From the NCBI GenBank assembly GCA_949316235.1, contig OX438745.1, positions 9,677,001 to 9,741,000 of the forward strand: DNA of 64,000 bases. The letters are read 5' to 3'. Numbering within the stretch: the first letter of the stretch is position 1; every line of letters begins with the position of its first letter. A model generated the notes under the pieces. It made no database searches. It was not told the DNA's origin and saw nothing but the letters and a program-made list of their open reading frames with translations. The DNA is from Oegoconia quadripuncta. Its lineage: Eukaryota; Arthropoda; Insecta; Lepidoptera; Autostichidae. Both the position numbers and the translations under genes were made by a program. Positions 50,101 through 56,382 of this stretch are shown here, piece by piece.

Positions 50101-51100
50101 GCACATTGCAGACATAGTTATAACATAGACATAACTTCAAACTTCAAGCATTTATTTCAACGTAAGATACATTATATTTTTGTTGAATGTCAATTTAAAT
50201 TTACTGGAAATAAAAAAGGTTTATTGCATTTATCTGTCAGTCGGTATATCCAAATTACTATTGCTTCGGAAAGGGATCACCTGTGGGAAAAGAAGCAGCG
50301 CAAGAAACCCACATATAGTTGATGGAAAAGTTAAAGCTTACCTTTCCAAGGTCCGTGAAATATATAATTTTGTGAATTAATAATGATAACTAAAAAATAC
50401 ATGTAAGGATGCGCCCTACATAATCCATACATACGTATGTTATACATATCAATGACAGTCTTAATAGTGTATAATGTTGATATAAAAGTTCAGTGAACTA
50501 GATTAGAACTATTCGTCGAATGTAAGACCATAAATAGTTGCATTAAGTCTTAAAAATAATAATATATTTGTTTATATGATAATGAATAATGAAGCTTAAT
50601 ATTTCATTATAAGGCCAGATACCATTGACCTTGACATATAGATATGAGAAGAATAGTATAAAAATATATAAATCTCAAAATTCATTACCTTCCTCAACAC
50701 CCTTGTTCAATTCCTGTCCAGACATCTTCGGAAGCGACAGCTGAATAGTCCTCGCATTGGCAAAGGAAGCAATCCTATCCCATAGCATATCAGTCAATGC
50801 CTCATCCTTGTCCTCAAGGTTCCTTGGAAGAGTAGCTTCTATGTCATTCTCACTGACAGGAGTTACATCTGGTCCAGATGTCTTAACGACCTCGATACCT
50901 TCTACTAAAGGTATCGTCTCCATCCTCGCAGCTCTATCAAAGAACAAGATCGCCTTCTTCTTCAAACAGGGTAGCACCCCATCAGCTCTCTGACAGTCTT
51001 CATATATCCTCATCAAGTATTTCACACCAGTATCTTCCCTAGCTACCGCTGCATGCGCAAACGCCACTGCGACCGTGAAAACCACCACTCTAGTAAACAT
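19928..51100 (-). CDS. Osiris family protein (DUF1676), three exons
   Basis: The spliced CDS 51100-50689, 43444-43317, 20107-19928 joins without a frame break (phases 1 and 0) to 239 residues. Signal peptide: residues 1-20 (cleaved after AHAAVA). Cys36 and Cys45 form the two-cysteine region. The DUF1676 core follows, with LFFDRAARMETIPLVEG and LPRNLEDKDEAL, then a Met/Lys-rich GRGKMKKMMG. A hydrophobic segment at about 159-191 crosses the exon 2/3 junction, and a C-terminal LAYSAY motif follows. Osiris proteins are insect-specific membrane or endosomal proteins of epithelia that secrete cuticle, working in tracheal and cuticle matrix formation. Most Osiris genes are compact and clustered; this one spans 31 kb, and no other Osiris gene is in the window. 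Which paralogue it is cannot be told from memory, so no symbol is given. Confidence 0.88.
20950..21196 (-). repeat. SINE family B variant
   Basis: AATAAATATTTCGGACACTT tail at the left, ACATCCAAGACTCGGGAATA, then GGGATTCGAACCCCC and the complement of the tRNA-like head (CACCAACCGGTCGTC). Variant subfamily shared with 22.5, 30.7, 32.7 and 40.1 kb. Confidence 0.75.
21533..21800 (-). repeat. SINE family B copy 2
   Basis: Full copy in reverse: AATATCCTTGGACACAC, the TATAGGCTTGTGTTG word, GGGATTCGAACCCGCGACC, ending CACCAAATAGGTCG. Confidence 0.78.
22341..22707 (-). mobile_element. Helitron-like short element, family H copy 4, split
   Basis: Minus-strand copy: 5' end A|TCTAATGTAACTAATATTA at 22707, body up to about 22691, then a nested SINE B fragment, then the rest to CTAA at 22341 (consensus CTAG). 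Contains the CGGATTxGGATGAAATTTGG word common to the family. Confidence 0.5.
22549..22690 (-). repeat. SINE family B fragment nested in Helitron-like element
   Basis: AATAAATATTTGGGACACTT to CGGGAATAAATGTTTG, lacking the tRNA-like head. TATAAT-like bases sit on both sides, and the host element resumes after it. Confidence 0.6.
23381..23525 (-). repeat. LINE 3' tail with (ACAAT)n repeat, family L copy 1
   Basis: About nine ACAAT units (23381-23424), then ACTCCTTATTGCGCAAAATA. On the minus strand this reads as a LINE 3' end with a TTGTA-type pentamer tail, as seen in LINEs that end in short tandem repeats. A second copy is at 55185. Confidence 0.55.
23835..24037 (-). mobile_element. Helitron-like short element, family H copy 3
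   Basis: Minus strand: A|TCCCAACTAATATTATAAA at 24037 to ...GGAAAGCTAG|T at 23835. TC start, CTAG end and insertion between A and T are Helitron rules. A GC-rich short palindrome (GCGGGCGG-like) lies just before the end. No coding. Confidence 0.6.
24534..24595 (-). ncRNA. Pre-miRNA-like hairpin in intron 2 (candidate)
   Basis: Inner arms AAATCTAGTGCGGCTCA (24543-24559) and its complement (24570-24586) pair over 17 bp with one mismatch around a 10-nt loop. Weaker pairing extends the stem to about 31 bp. Size and shape fit a miRNA precursor, but a small MITE is equally possible. Confidence 0.3.
25884..26000 (+). repeat. Dispersed repeat, family D fragment
   Basis: ATCACATCAGCCACAGGCCA at the start, then GTGACCGGTTGGAAGAGCCC and CGACCTTTATCAGGTC. 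Similar order of words to the 15.6-kb copy. Confidence 0.45.
26113..26465 (-). repeat. SINE family B copy 3 with a SINE C fragment inside
   Basis: AATAAATACCCTTGGGC to GGATACGAACCCGCAACC and the tRNA-like head. At about 26262-26318 it carries a minus-strand end of SINE C (ATCATCATCAACAGCCCG, TGCAGGGATATAGGCC). Confidence 0.6.
26826..27090 (+). repeat. tRNA-derived SINE, family A copy 1 (full)
   Basis: ACCGCCTCCGTGGCTCAATG (A-box region), GGTTCGATCCCC box B at about 26880, then TGGTAGGGCATTTTAAATG, ATCTGCCGCCAAGCAGCAAT and GTGTGATTGACGTCAAG. Tail eroded. Confidence 0.78.
27115..27418 (-). repeat. SINE family B copy 4
   Basis: Full reverse copy ending ACCAAACAGGTCGTC. Differs from its sisters by a local inverted duplication that makes a perfect hairpin at 27164-27207. 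Confidence 0.75.
27164..27207. repeat. Perfect 20-bp hairpin inside a SINE
   Basis: AGTAAGCATCTAGGCTTGTG (27164-27183), loop ATAA, then its exact complement (27188-27207). Other family B copies have only one arm, so the second arm arose in this copy. Confidence 0.8.
27662..27893 (+). mobile_element. Helitron-like short element, family H copy 1
   Basis: A|TCTAACTAATATTATAAA at the start and GGCGGAAAGCTAG|T at the end. Contains AACGGATTTGGATGAAATTT and TTCCGCGGGAA. Best preserved of the five copies; non-coding and therefore non-autonomous. Confidence 0.62.
28568..28975 (+). mobile_element. Jockey-type LINE 3' end (family J copy 2)
   Basis: Holds the last codons of a reverse transcriptase (28589-28723) and a 3' UTR with GAGCAACC, TCGTTCTTCTCTGGGGAATC and ATCCTACGAAATAA. 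5'-truncated. Sister 3' ends at 10.3, 32.1, 38.7, 52.4, 54.3 and 55.3 kb. Confidence 0.75.
28589..28723 (+). pseudogene. C-terminal reverse-transcriptase remnant
   Basis: 44 codons to a TAG at 28721, reading FYNKVPVDIQNLPLN, then a lysine-rich KFKTIIKQKL and GYYKISDYLDD. This is the usual C-terminus of insect Jockey-like ORF2. The rest of the protein is missing through 5' truncation. It lies antisense to the host gene's intron. Confidence 0.7.
29263..29512 (+). mobile_element. Helitron-like short element, family H copy 2
   Basis: A|TCTAACTAATATTATAAA start; the end GGAAAGGCAG|T differs from CTAG by mutation. (TTTG)n-like run at 29296-29325. A 17-T run sits just upstream (29230-29246). Confidence 0.55.
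30006..30298 (+). repeat. tRNA-derived SINE, family C copy 2
   Basis: CATCGGTGGCTCAG, CCCAATTTGGCAGG, GTTCGATCCCCAGG (box B), CCATGCACCAATGAG, then body to CTATATCCCGAAGG. Part of the anticodon-arm region is deleted compared with copy 1. Confidence 0.7.
30540..30690 (+). repeat. Dispersed repeat, family F copy
   Basis: ACTGCCCCAGGAAGGAGGGT, a GTATGTATG-rich stretch, CGGATTTTGAAATGAAAGG. Related to 54.45-54.7 kb. A third diverged member may be 30970-31200. Non-coding. Confidence 0.45.
30711..30928 (+). repeat. SINE family B variant
   Basis: GACCGGTTGGTGTGTCAGCG, GGTTCGAATCCCGCG (box B), body in plus sense, TTATTTATTTATT tail. Confidence 0.75.
31225..31565 (+). repeat. Family G copy 2
   Basis: Matches the centre and right half of 8985-9475: TGTAGAAGATGATAAGATC, CAGTGGTAATTTTAG, TTTATTACTAAATACCTATA and CAGGAACCCTATCCATG. 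The left inverted arm is absent. Confidence 0.5.
31567..31740 (-). repeat. LINE 3' tail, family K copy 1
   Basis: (CAAA)n followed by ATATTCTTTATTGTACAACA and TTTGGCGGCCTTATCATT. On the minus strand it ends with an AATAAA signal and a TTTG-rich tail. Copy 2 at 51827 is nearly the same over about 120 nt. Confidence 0.6.
32145..32437 (+). repeat. Jockey-type LINE 3' end (family J copy 3)
   Basis: ATCAGACTATTTAGATGAT (the codons for SDYLDD), CAGGCTATTTCACAATTAAT, GAGCAACCCTTCCAG, CCTACAAAATAAAGCA, then GACTTTGACTTT repeats as tail. Confidence 0.65.
32670..32893 (+). repeat. SINE family B variant
   Basis: GACGACCGATTGGTGCAGTG head with box B GGTTCGAATCCCG. Body in plus sense and ATTATTTATTTATTT tail. 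Confidence 0.75.
32938..33005 (+). repeat. Dispersed repeat family E fragment
   Basis: TTTCAATTGAAAACAACCG to AAATGCCACTAGTGG, the 3' third of family E. Confidence 0.5.
33848..34300. repeat. SINE A tail fragment plus a GC-richer unexplained stretch
   Basis: A poly(T) and ATGCATAACGGGTTGGTAC (33848-33905) is a reverse SINE A end. From 33920 to about 34280 the DNA is richer in G/C with phrases such as GGCCGATTTCGGCC and two GTGATAATG words. It looks like a degraded repeat; no gene. Confidence 0.4.
34564..34658 (+). repeat. Dispersed repeat, family P copy 1
   Basis: TATGTCGTGTCGTACCAAGA to CATAGCTCTTAAATTG; nearly identical (a few substitutions) to 62151-62248. Non-coding. Confidence 0.65.
34689..34862 (+). 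repeat. Dispersed repeat family E copy 2
   Basis: AACAGCCTCTTCTCACTAG, CAGTTCGGATTGGTGGATTT, CACTTGACAGCATAGG, then AAAATGTCACCCATATAAGG. Shorter than copy 1. Confidence 0.5.
35860..36420. repeat. AT-rich quasi-palindromic repeat
   Basis: Built of short similar words on both strands: GGCAAAAAACGTTTCCC at the left resembles the complement of GGGAAATAACATTTGAC at the right, and TTTGGCAAA/TTTCGCA motifs recur between. Likely an old foldback element. Nothing coding. Confidence 0.35.
37033..37146. mobile_element. Hairpin element with perfect 30-bp arms
   Basis: 37033-37062 is the exact reverse complement of 37117-37146. The left arm starts GACCAACTAAACTAAAC and ends CCAGTTTT. The 54-nt interior holds a second, inner pair (GTACTGT at 37082, ACAGTAC at 37104). 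Either a tiny MITE or a hairpin-RNA source. No clear target duplication. Confidence 0.75.
38078..38272 (+). repeat. SINE family C copy 3, 3'-truncated
   Basis: GTCGGTGGCTCAGCGGTTAA head, box B-like GGTTCGATTCTC, CCATGTATCGATGAG, AACATCGTAAGGAAACTTG. It ends before the CTATATCCC segment. Confidence 0.7.
38690..39250 (+). repeat. Jockey-type LINE 3' end (family J copy 4), split by a SINE
   Basis: ATCAGACTAATTAGATGAT to GACTATTTTAAATGTAC (38934), interrupted by SINE A (38940-39180), resuming near 39222 with CTTGTGTACCTACAAAATAG. The order of words equals copies 3 and 5. Confidence 0.65.
38940..39180 (+). repeat. SINE family A copy 4, head missing, nested
   Basis: Starts in the body at GCAGGTTGGTGGTAGGGC and ends GTTGTGCATAAAAAAA. 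Inserted in the LINE 3' end; the tRNA-like head is absent, as in 5'-truncated insertions. Confidence 0.7.
40073..40610 (-). repeat. SINE family B variant interrupted by an insertion
   Basis: AATAAATAAATACTTATTTC to ATAAATGCTT (about 40184), then an insert, then ACATCCATGACTCGGGAATA to the complement of box B (GGAATTTGAACCC) and head (CGAGATCAATCGGCC). Confidence 0.6.
40185..40498. mobile_element. Short insertion with 8-bp terminal inverted repeats
   Basis: ATACCGCA at 40185-40192 and TGCGGTAT at 40491-40498 bound about 314 bp placed inside a SINE B. No ORF with a domain. MITE-like; target duplication unclear. Confidence 0.45.
40755..40925 (-). repeat. SINE family A, diverged fragment
   Basis: GGATGATGAGCCCGAAGGTGG, GGAACACAACAATATTATCA, then TATAAGATGGAGATAG and AAACATTTAAAAAAATG: the family A body in reverse, much mutated. 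Confidence 0.45.
41470..41805 (+). repeat. SINE family C copy 4, interrupted by a LINE tail
   Basis: Head GCGATGGCTCAGCGGTTAAG to CCCAG (41515), then GTTTGTTTGTTTGTTTGTAA...AATGTCAAAG (41516-41570; family K tail), then TCCATGTACCAATGAG and the body to CTATATCCCTGCAGTGGG. The box B segment is gone. Confidence 0.65.
43317..43444 (-). CDS. Osiris gene, exon 2
   Basis: The acceptor TTTTCCAG ends at 43445; the donor is AAG|GTATGA at 43317/43316. 128 nt: two bases finish the split glycine codon, then 42 codons. They give RGKMKKMMG, a methionine-rich run, and AAMIPLAIAGLFVLAGKALI, the start of the conserved hydrophobic segment of Osiris proteins. Phase 1 in, phase 0 out; both agree with the neighbouring exons. 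Confidence 0.9.
44826..45051 (+). mobile_element. Helitron-like or related short element, copy 5
   Basis: CGGATCGGGCTGAAATTTGG, GACGTAGGCATCCGCTAAGA, CACGCGGACGAAGTCGCGGG and GGAAAGCTAG|T at the end. A different subfamily from copies 1-4; the left border is uncertain. Confidence 0.45.
46098..46200 (+). repeat. Dispersed repeat family E copy 3
   Basis: TTAGGAGAGCATATAGGCC, AGTGCGGATTGGTGAAAT, GCTAGTGGC, CCACCCGACTCTCAG. Diverged. Confidence 0.4.
46809..47305. other. Unexplained block with open frames on both strands
   Basis: Minus frame 47141-46809 (110 codons) and plus frame 47066-47302 (78 codons) overlap in a segment with more G/C than its surroundings, from about 47080 on. I recognise neither product. 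The plus frame starts with ATG, but splice or promoter context is not evident. An eroded repeat is the most likely explanation. Confidence 0.25.
50689..51100 (-). CDS. Osiris gene, exon 1
   Basis: The ATG at 51100-51098 is chosen because it directly precedes a signal peptide (MFTRVVVFTVAVAFAHAAVA). The frame is open 7 codons further up, but only to a TTG. 137 codons plus one base, ending GAGGAAG|GTAATG at 50689/50688. It carries the two-cysteine region (Cys36, Cys45) and most of DUF1676, including FFDRAARMETIPLVEG, LPRNLEDKDEAL, LWDRIASFANARTIQLSLPK. If the intron were not spliced the frame would stop four codons later, so the donor is well supported. Confidence 0.93.
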
Positions 51101-51140
51101 TTTGAACTTTGACAGATGCAACGCGGATGAGATGACAAAA

Positions 51141-51178
51141 AAGACTGTTAGCGAAGACCCAAGCGCCGCGTATTTATA
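51141..51178 (-). promoter_or_regulatory. Core promoter of the Osiris gene (TATA and initiator)
   Basis: TATAAATA at 51178-51171 and an initiator-like ACAGTC with its A at 51146, 32 nt downstream: the standard insect spacing. A 5' UTR of about 45 nt would result. Motifs are seen directly; the start site is inferred. Confidence 0.7.
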
Positions 51179-51670
51179 GGCTATGTTGTAGCTATAAAAA
51201 GAATTGTGCCTAAGAGATCGGGGGTATGCTATCGTTAGTAATGCCAGTGCTACACTAAGGCATTGCCCGCGGCGGCGTACTACCAGCCCGTTGTTTACTA
51301 TGGCGGAGTGCCGCTCACTGTAGAGTATGCACCTTCCCTATTCAGCCAGTAGCCGTGTGAGTGTGTAACGATATGGAAAATTGTTATTTATGTGTGGGTA
51401 GGTCGCGAACGCGAGGATGGGAGTCGTACATTAGGGTTGGATACGGCAGATTTTTGGATGACGTAGACCGAATCGGTGTTAATGCTAGTGAATGAGACTT
51501 GCCAATGTGCACATTTGCCCTTTGGTGTAATTTAAAGAGTTAACCATTTGGTAAGTGTCGGTATATAATAATATCTACAATGGTGTCGTTGTAGAGCGTT
51601 TGTGAGACTCTTTTTATTATTTGCGAATTGAAGCAAATACTATTGTCGTTATCACTCTCATGAAAGTGTA
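51179..51670 (-). promoter_or_regulatory. Upstream region of the Osiris gene
   Basis: Less AT-rich than the surroundings at 51240-51360 (GCCCGCGGCGGCG), with no repeat match. Likely proximal regulatory DNA by position. No specific factor site is asserted. Confidence 0.35.
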
Positions 51671-51673
51671 AAT

Positions 51674-51826
51674 TTTTTGAATTCGTGTAATTCCCATTAC
51701 TGGTGACGCCACTTTTTATTACGAACAATTTTGCCCAAGGAACCATAATGATGGACGAATTCGATCAAAAAATGTTCAATTATCCATACAATTCTGAACC
51801 TTTTGTATGGAAGTCCAACAATCTAT
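51674..51826 (+). mobile_element. MITE-like repeat, family M copy 2, partial
   Basis: TTTGAATTCGTGTAATTCCC, GAATTCGATCAAAAAATG and AAGTCCAACAATCTAT in the same order as 61.57 kb. Right half missing; a LINE tail begins at the break. Confidence 0.55.
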
Positions 51827-52015
51827 ATCCAACAAAAACAACAAAATATTCTTTATTGTACAACAATAAGAAGCATAACAACGATAAATAAGAAAACGGG
51901 GATAGTACAGTTTGGCGGCCTTATCACTTCCAGGCAACCTTTGGGTTAGGAAGCATAACGCACATGATAGGTAGGTAGCGTGTGCGATAAACTACAATTT
52001 CAATAAAATAAATAA
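51827..52015 (-). repeat. LINE 3' tail, family K copy 2
   Basis: ACAAAATATTCTTTATTGTA, CAACAATAAGAAGCATAAC, TTTGGCGGCCTTATCACTT. Same order as 31.57 kb. Confidence 0.6.
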
Positions 52016-52122
52016 ATTACTTAAATAAATACCTACACAGATAGACAAATACACCTACTTAAACTTGGGGTGGATGGAAGTCATCTCTTATTTATTAATT
52101 TCATCAACAGCCTTACACGTGT

Positions 52123-52330
52123 TCCTCTGTTAGGGCATAGCCATAAGCCACCACGCAGGCCCAGTGCGGATTGGTGGATATGTGTCAGACCAGTGGCCAC
52201 CTGATAGTGTTTTTGGCTTAACGACTGTCTTCAGTTGAAAACAATTGCAACCGATTATTTAACGTAACCTCCGAAGCATGGAAACACTGGTATTAAAATG
52301 CCACTAATCACCCATCTAAGGACTGGCCGC
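52123..52330 (+). repeat. Dispersed repeat family E copy 4
   Basis: GGGCATAGCCATAAGCCACC, CAGTGCGGATTGGTGGAT, TTCAGTTGAAAACAATTGC, AAAATGCCACTAATCACC. Confidence 0.55.
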
Positions 52331-52351
52331 GTCTGACAGAAACTTATTAAG

Positions 52352-52650
52352 AAAGCATATTATAAAATATCAGATTATTTAGATGATAAACAATAATGGA
52401 CATAACTAGCCCGTTCGCATAACCAGGCTATTTCACAATTAATAATGAAATATTATAATATAAAATAATAATTTTGTAATATGAAAACCTTTTTTTAAAA
52501 GAACGACCTCTCGAGTTTCTTGCTTGTTCTTCTCAGGGGAAAATTGCCTTTTGAACAAGCAGTAGCTTAAAAATGTAAAATCTGACTATTTTAAGTGTAC
52601 CCTGTGTACCTACAAAATAAAGCATTTTTTGATTTTGATTTTGATTGCTA
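52352..52650 (+). repeat. Jockey-type LINE 3' end (family J copy 5)
   Basis: AATATCAGATTATTTAGATG, CAGGCTATTTCACAATTAAT, CTCGAGTTTCTTGCTTGTTC, CTACAAAATAAAGCATTTT and a GATTTTGATTTTGATT tail. Forms an inverted pair with the copy at 55279-55495. Confidence 0.68.
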
Positions 52651-52654
52651 AACT

Positions 52655-54330
52655 TTGCTATCGAACACGACGATTGCGACTGCGCCTCGAGTGTATTTAT
52701 TTACTTATTATTGTTTCTATTCTGTAATATGTAATGTTCTCATGCAATAATAGTAGATTAAGCACCAAGTGGATAAAGCAATGTCACGGGCAGTATTTTG
52801 AATTCCGAGCGAAATGAAGGATTCAAGTCTGCCTAAGGCTAATACACTTATAACCCCAAGGAGCATACTCTACTTTATACATCTACTGAGAGGTTAAATA
52901 ATAAAGAAATTATAAATTTCCCGGTAAAAATCACGGATCGAAAATCAGCGATTCATTCTTTATATGTTTAGTGCCGTGGGCAAAGGAAAGTCAATAGCTA
53001 ATAATAGCCTTTTACTTTGCACTATCTAACTACTTATTAAAGAGCTTCTTTAACTGTGGTTGTCTGGAAGAAATCGCTATCAGCGATAAGACCGCCTTTG
53101 TCCACTTCATCATCGTATTTTATTTTTGTGTGCAATAAAAAAATTAATAATAATAATAAAACTTTTTGTTAAATATTTTTCATAGAAGTAAAGTCTCTTT
53201 GATGTGTCAAATTTTATAGTTAAAAACTCTTTGGACCAAGGAAGTTATGCCTTTAACAGCCTAGCTTTTTTTGGAAACTACTTTTGATAGAAGTTATTGT
53301 TGACACTTTGGCGTTCCAAATTTAAATGTTATTAATACCTAAGGGAACTTCCAATTTTAGATACAGATGGTGTATAAAGGATATAATAAACAAAACAGTT
53401 TACATACTTGAAAGAAGTCGCATCTACAATTTCTTAGCTTCATGTATTGCGCGTACGACATTATGGATTCACAATGCTAATTGTTACCTAGCGTCTATTA
53501 TTTGTCAGTTATACTTAATACTAGCTTCTAATATGATTCCGTTAGTAATGACGCGGTCCGAAGGGTTTAATCCAGACAGACACTGAGCAAGTCGGCATCT
53601 TTTGAAGTTTGCATGATGGGACGGAGTCGTCGGTACAAGAACGAAATGAAAACCGCTTAATTGATACAAAACCTATTTGACATTTTTAGGTTAAAGTCGA
53701 AAAATTTCAGTTATTGAGTTGCTATTCCGTTGACGAAATTTAAAAACAAAAAAAGTGATTCAACTACATTATGATTTTATTTAAATAACTAATTTAAACA
53801 CACATCATTTTGATTTCTTTTTCTTTTATATGGGAATGAAATGAATGTCAAATAATATGTTAAATAATAGTATTTAACATATTATTTGACATTTAACTTA
53901 AACACCCACATTATTTTAATTGGTAATAATATTGACATATTTTAATTAAATTTCTAAATTGTATTTTTTTTAATTTAATTATTTGAGAGACAAACAGTTG
54001 CTTACACAAATTACATAAATAGCTCATGTACTCTTAAAATATTACATTAAGTGTTAATCTCCTTTAACATACTAATTTTAATGTTAATCCTACATTACAT
54101 ACGCGTAATCTAAGGTGCATTAGGTAAATTACATATCTACTATAAAATTAAATCAAATGTCGAAATCTTAATTGATGGTTAGTACTGGGTTCGAAAACTA
54201 TGACATGTCTTTAGAAACACATGTTCTGAAGTTTGCTAATTTGTCATAATGTTCGTATACAATACATACAGTGTAATTGATTTTGAACATATTGAATTGT
54301 GTTGTACCCAGATCCTACAGGTGTCCTTAT
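52655..54330. other. Intergenic DNA with a LINE tail and an AT hairpin
   Basis: 53055-53160 has ATCGCTATCAGCGATAAGAC then an AATAAA signal and an A-rich tail (LINE 3' end related to 56.05 kb). 53844-53866 and 53871-53893 are perfect 23-bp complements around ATAG. The 86-codon frame at 53326 has no domain I recognise. Confidence 0.5.
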
Positions 54331-54339
54331 AAATTAGTT

Positions 54340-55010
54340 AAGTCTTCATTCAAAAAATTTATTCCGTAAGTTGCAATTTTCGCTCATTCACAAGTCAGAC
54401 TCCCCAAAGAAGAACGAGCAAGAAACTCAGGGCTTGCTCTTTTTACCCGACTGCCCAAGAAAGGAGGGTCATGTTTTTGGAGTGTATGTATGTAAGTATG
54501 TATGTCCGTTCCTTTGGCGCATTCTGTAGCCAAACCAGCTTTACAGATTTCGAAGTGAATGGTGTCGTTAGATTCGTCTTGATACCTGGCGGGTTTAGGA
54601 TACATTCTATGGTAAAAAATCCAACATGGCGTCCGCAAAATACAAAATATGTTGTCGGGTTTTTTGGTTTTTATTGTTATGAAATAAGTATTTTTACATT
54701 ATATGTATGTACTATAAACAACTTATTATAATATAAAAAAAAAAAAAATATCACAAATAAAAAACTAGCCCCAAGTCTCTGGTTGGTGGAAAGGCACCCA
54801 GAAGGCTGGCCGCATTGCCAGTATTTTTCCAATTTATGATTCGCAAAGAAAAAAAAAGAAAATAATAGACTGTATTTCGCCGAGCAGGTCATGTCCACGC
54901 ATTCTTATTATCTAGACAGAAATTTTATAATAGCCTTTGGCACATAGCTTCCGTTTAATGTAGTTTTAAATTTATTCACAGGCAAATTTTGAATGTCTAC
55001 TGGAACCTTT
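54340..55010 (-). repeat. Jockey-type LINE 3' end (family J copy 7), split
   Basis: Left part 54340-54436 (CTCATTCACAAGTCAGACTC, AAGAACGAGCAAGAAACTC) and right part about 54845-55010 (ATTTTATAATAGCCTTTGG). Between them sit a family F repeat (CCCGACTGCCCAAGAAAGGA, 54453-54710) and a segment like 14045-14100 (CCAAGTCTCTGGTTGGTGG). Confidence 0.5.
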
Positions 55011-55080
55011 TTTTATCCACAACGGGTTAGCACTTGACCTCAATCACACCTGATGTTAAGTGAAGATGAGGCCGAAGGTT
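55011..55080 (-). repeat. SINE family A tail fragment
   Basis: TTTATCCACAACGGGTTAGC to AAGATGAGGCCGAAGG; tail end only. Confidence 0.6.
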
Positions 55081-55184
55081 ATTATTATATAAAAGCGTAT
55101 TCCCTTGAATGACTTAGTGAATTTGTATAAACCCCTGCTATGAACAGTTTATTTTTATATCTTGTATTTACAAAAGAATACAAT

Positions 55185-55262
55185 ACAAATACTCGCTATT
55201 GCGCAAAATAATTTACAATAATTTTTGATGACAACAATAGAACACAATTAGGCGGTCTTATT
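55185..55262 (-). repeat. LINE 3' tail, family L copy 2
   Basis: AATACAATACAAATACTCGC, TATTGCGCAAAATAATTTAC, GGCGGTCTTATTAC. Same order as 23.38 kb with a shorter pentamer run. Confidence 0.55.
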
Positions 55263-55278
55263 ACAACCCACAGCTATG

Positions 55279-55495
55279 ATCAATCAAAATCAAAAAATGC
55301 TTTATTTTGTAGGTACACAGGGTACACTCTTAAAATAGTCAGATTTTACATTTTTAAAGCTACTGCTTGTTCAAAAAGCAATTTTCCCCTGAGAAGAACG
55401 AACAAGAAACTCGAGAGGTCGCTCTTTTAAAAAAAGATTTTTATATTACAAAATTATTATTTTATATTATAATATTTCATTATTAATTGTGAATA
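55279..55495 (-). repeat. Jockey-type LINE 3' end (family J copy 6)
   Basis: Reverse complement of the 52.4-kb copy: ATCAAAATCAAAAAATGC, TTTTGTAGGTACACAGGGTA, CCCCTGAGAAGAACGAACAA, GAAACTCGAGAGGTCGC. Confidence 0.68.
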
Positions 55496-56049
55496 TTGGT
55501 ATATTACACTACTTTTCCTTAACAAATGCATACGTACCTCCTACATTAAGTTTTCTTAAGTCAATGCCAAAGTTAATATATTACTCCACCAATGAATTCT
55601 CATTCGCCACCGATTACATTTACATAAGTGTTATTGGTAATTCGTTAAATATTTGTATATAATTTCTGCGTATTGATGAATTCAATGAATTGTACACAGA
55701 ATAAAGGCCGCGTACACAAAAATGATGCGTCTATAAAGGCTTGTAGACACCATATTCACAATGGGGTAACGGTTGTCATTTCATTTGTGAACAGTTTCTA
55801 TACTTTAATCTTCATCACAAATAATAATAATGTATGTATTGGTATAAATTGTATGGATTTATTTTATTTGTTCAGATTATTTAGTTAATATTTTTCTCAT
55901 CACATATAGTAGGTACTTATTAATGTTTTGCATACCTATAAGATAATACTTTATGAATTCAATATGCAGAACTTTCAGATGTACTTAACAATTAGGAAAT
56001 TATTTGTGCTAACACACTTAATTACTTTTATTGAATTCCGTGATGATAG

Positions 56050-56165
56050 ATTTGCGTGGAAGAGATCGCTGTTAGCGATAAGGCCGCCTAATTTGTAGTT
56101 TCTATAAGATATTTAAATGTACCTTCCTTATTTGAACAATAAAGCGTATTTGATTGATTGATTGA
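56050..56165 (+). repeat. LINE 3' tail ending in (ATTG)n
   Basis: GAGATCGCTGTTAGCGATAA, GGCCGCCTAATTTG, GAACAATAAAGCGTATTTGA then TTGATTGATTGATT. Poly(A) signal followed by a tetramer tail. Confidence 0.5.
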
Positions 56166-56382
56166 TTAAATAATAAATTTAGGACACCTCGGTTGTGCGC
56201 CGTTGTGTTTAGACGTGTCCACGAATGTGAGTGATGACGTCACAATGATGCGAATAAAGTACCCAATGGAAAAACTACAATGTCATCTTTTGTGTTAGAA
56301 GAATTATCATCATGTCTGACAGACTCTTGTTGCACTCTTTAAATATGCACATATATATAAAATCACGCCTGTTTCCCGAGGG

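Larger units (their letters stand above)
43445..50688 (-). other. Osiris gene intron 1 (about 7.2 kb)
   Basis: From GTAATG (50688) to TTTTCCAG (43445) on the minus strand. Poorer in repeats than intron 2: one Helitron-like copy (44.8-45.05 kb), one family E fragment (46.1 kb) and the unexplained block at 46.8-47.3 kb. The remainder (43.5-44.8, 45.1-46.0, 47.3-50.6 kb) is AT-rich with no gene seen. Confidence 0.8.

Noticed and set aside
50675..50688. Reading the Osiris exon 1 through to the stop at 50675
   Set aside because: The extra residues NEF come from the intron. The GTAATG donor and exact continuation of the Osiris family sequence in exon 2 (GRGKMKKMMG) show splicing.
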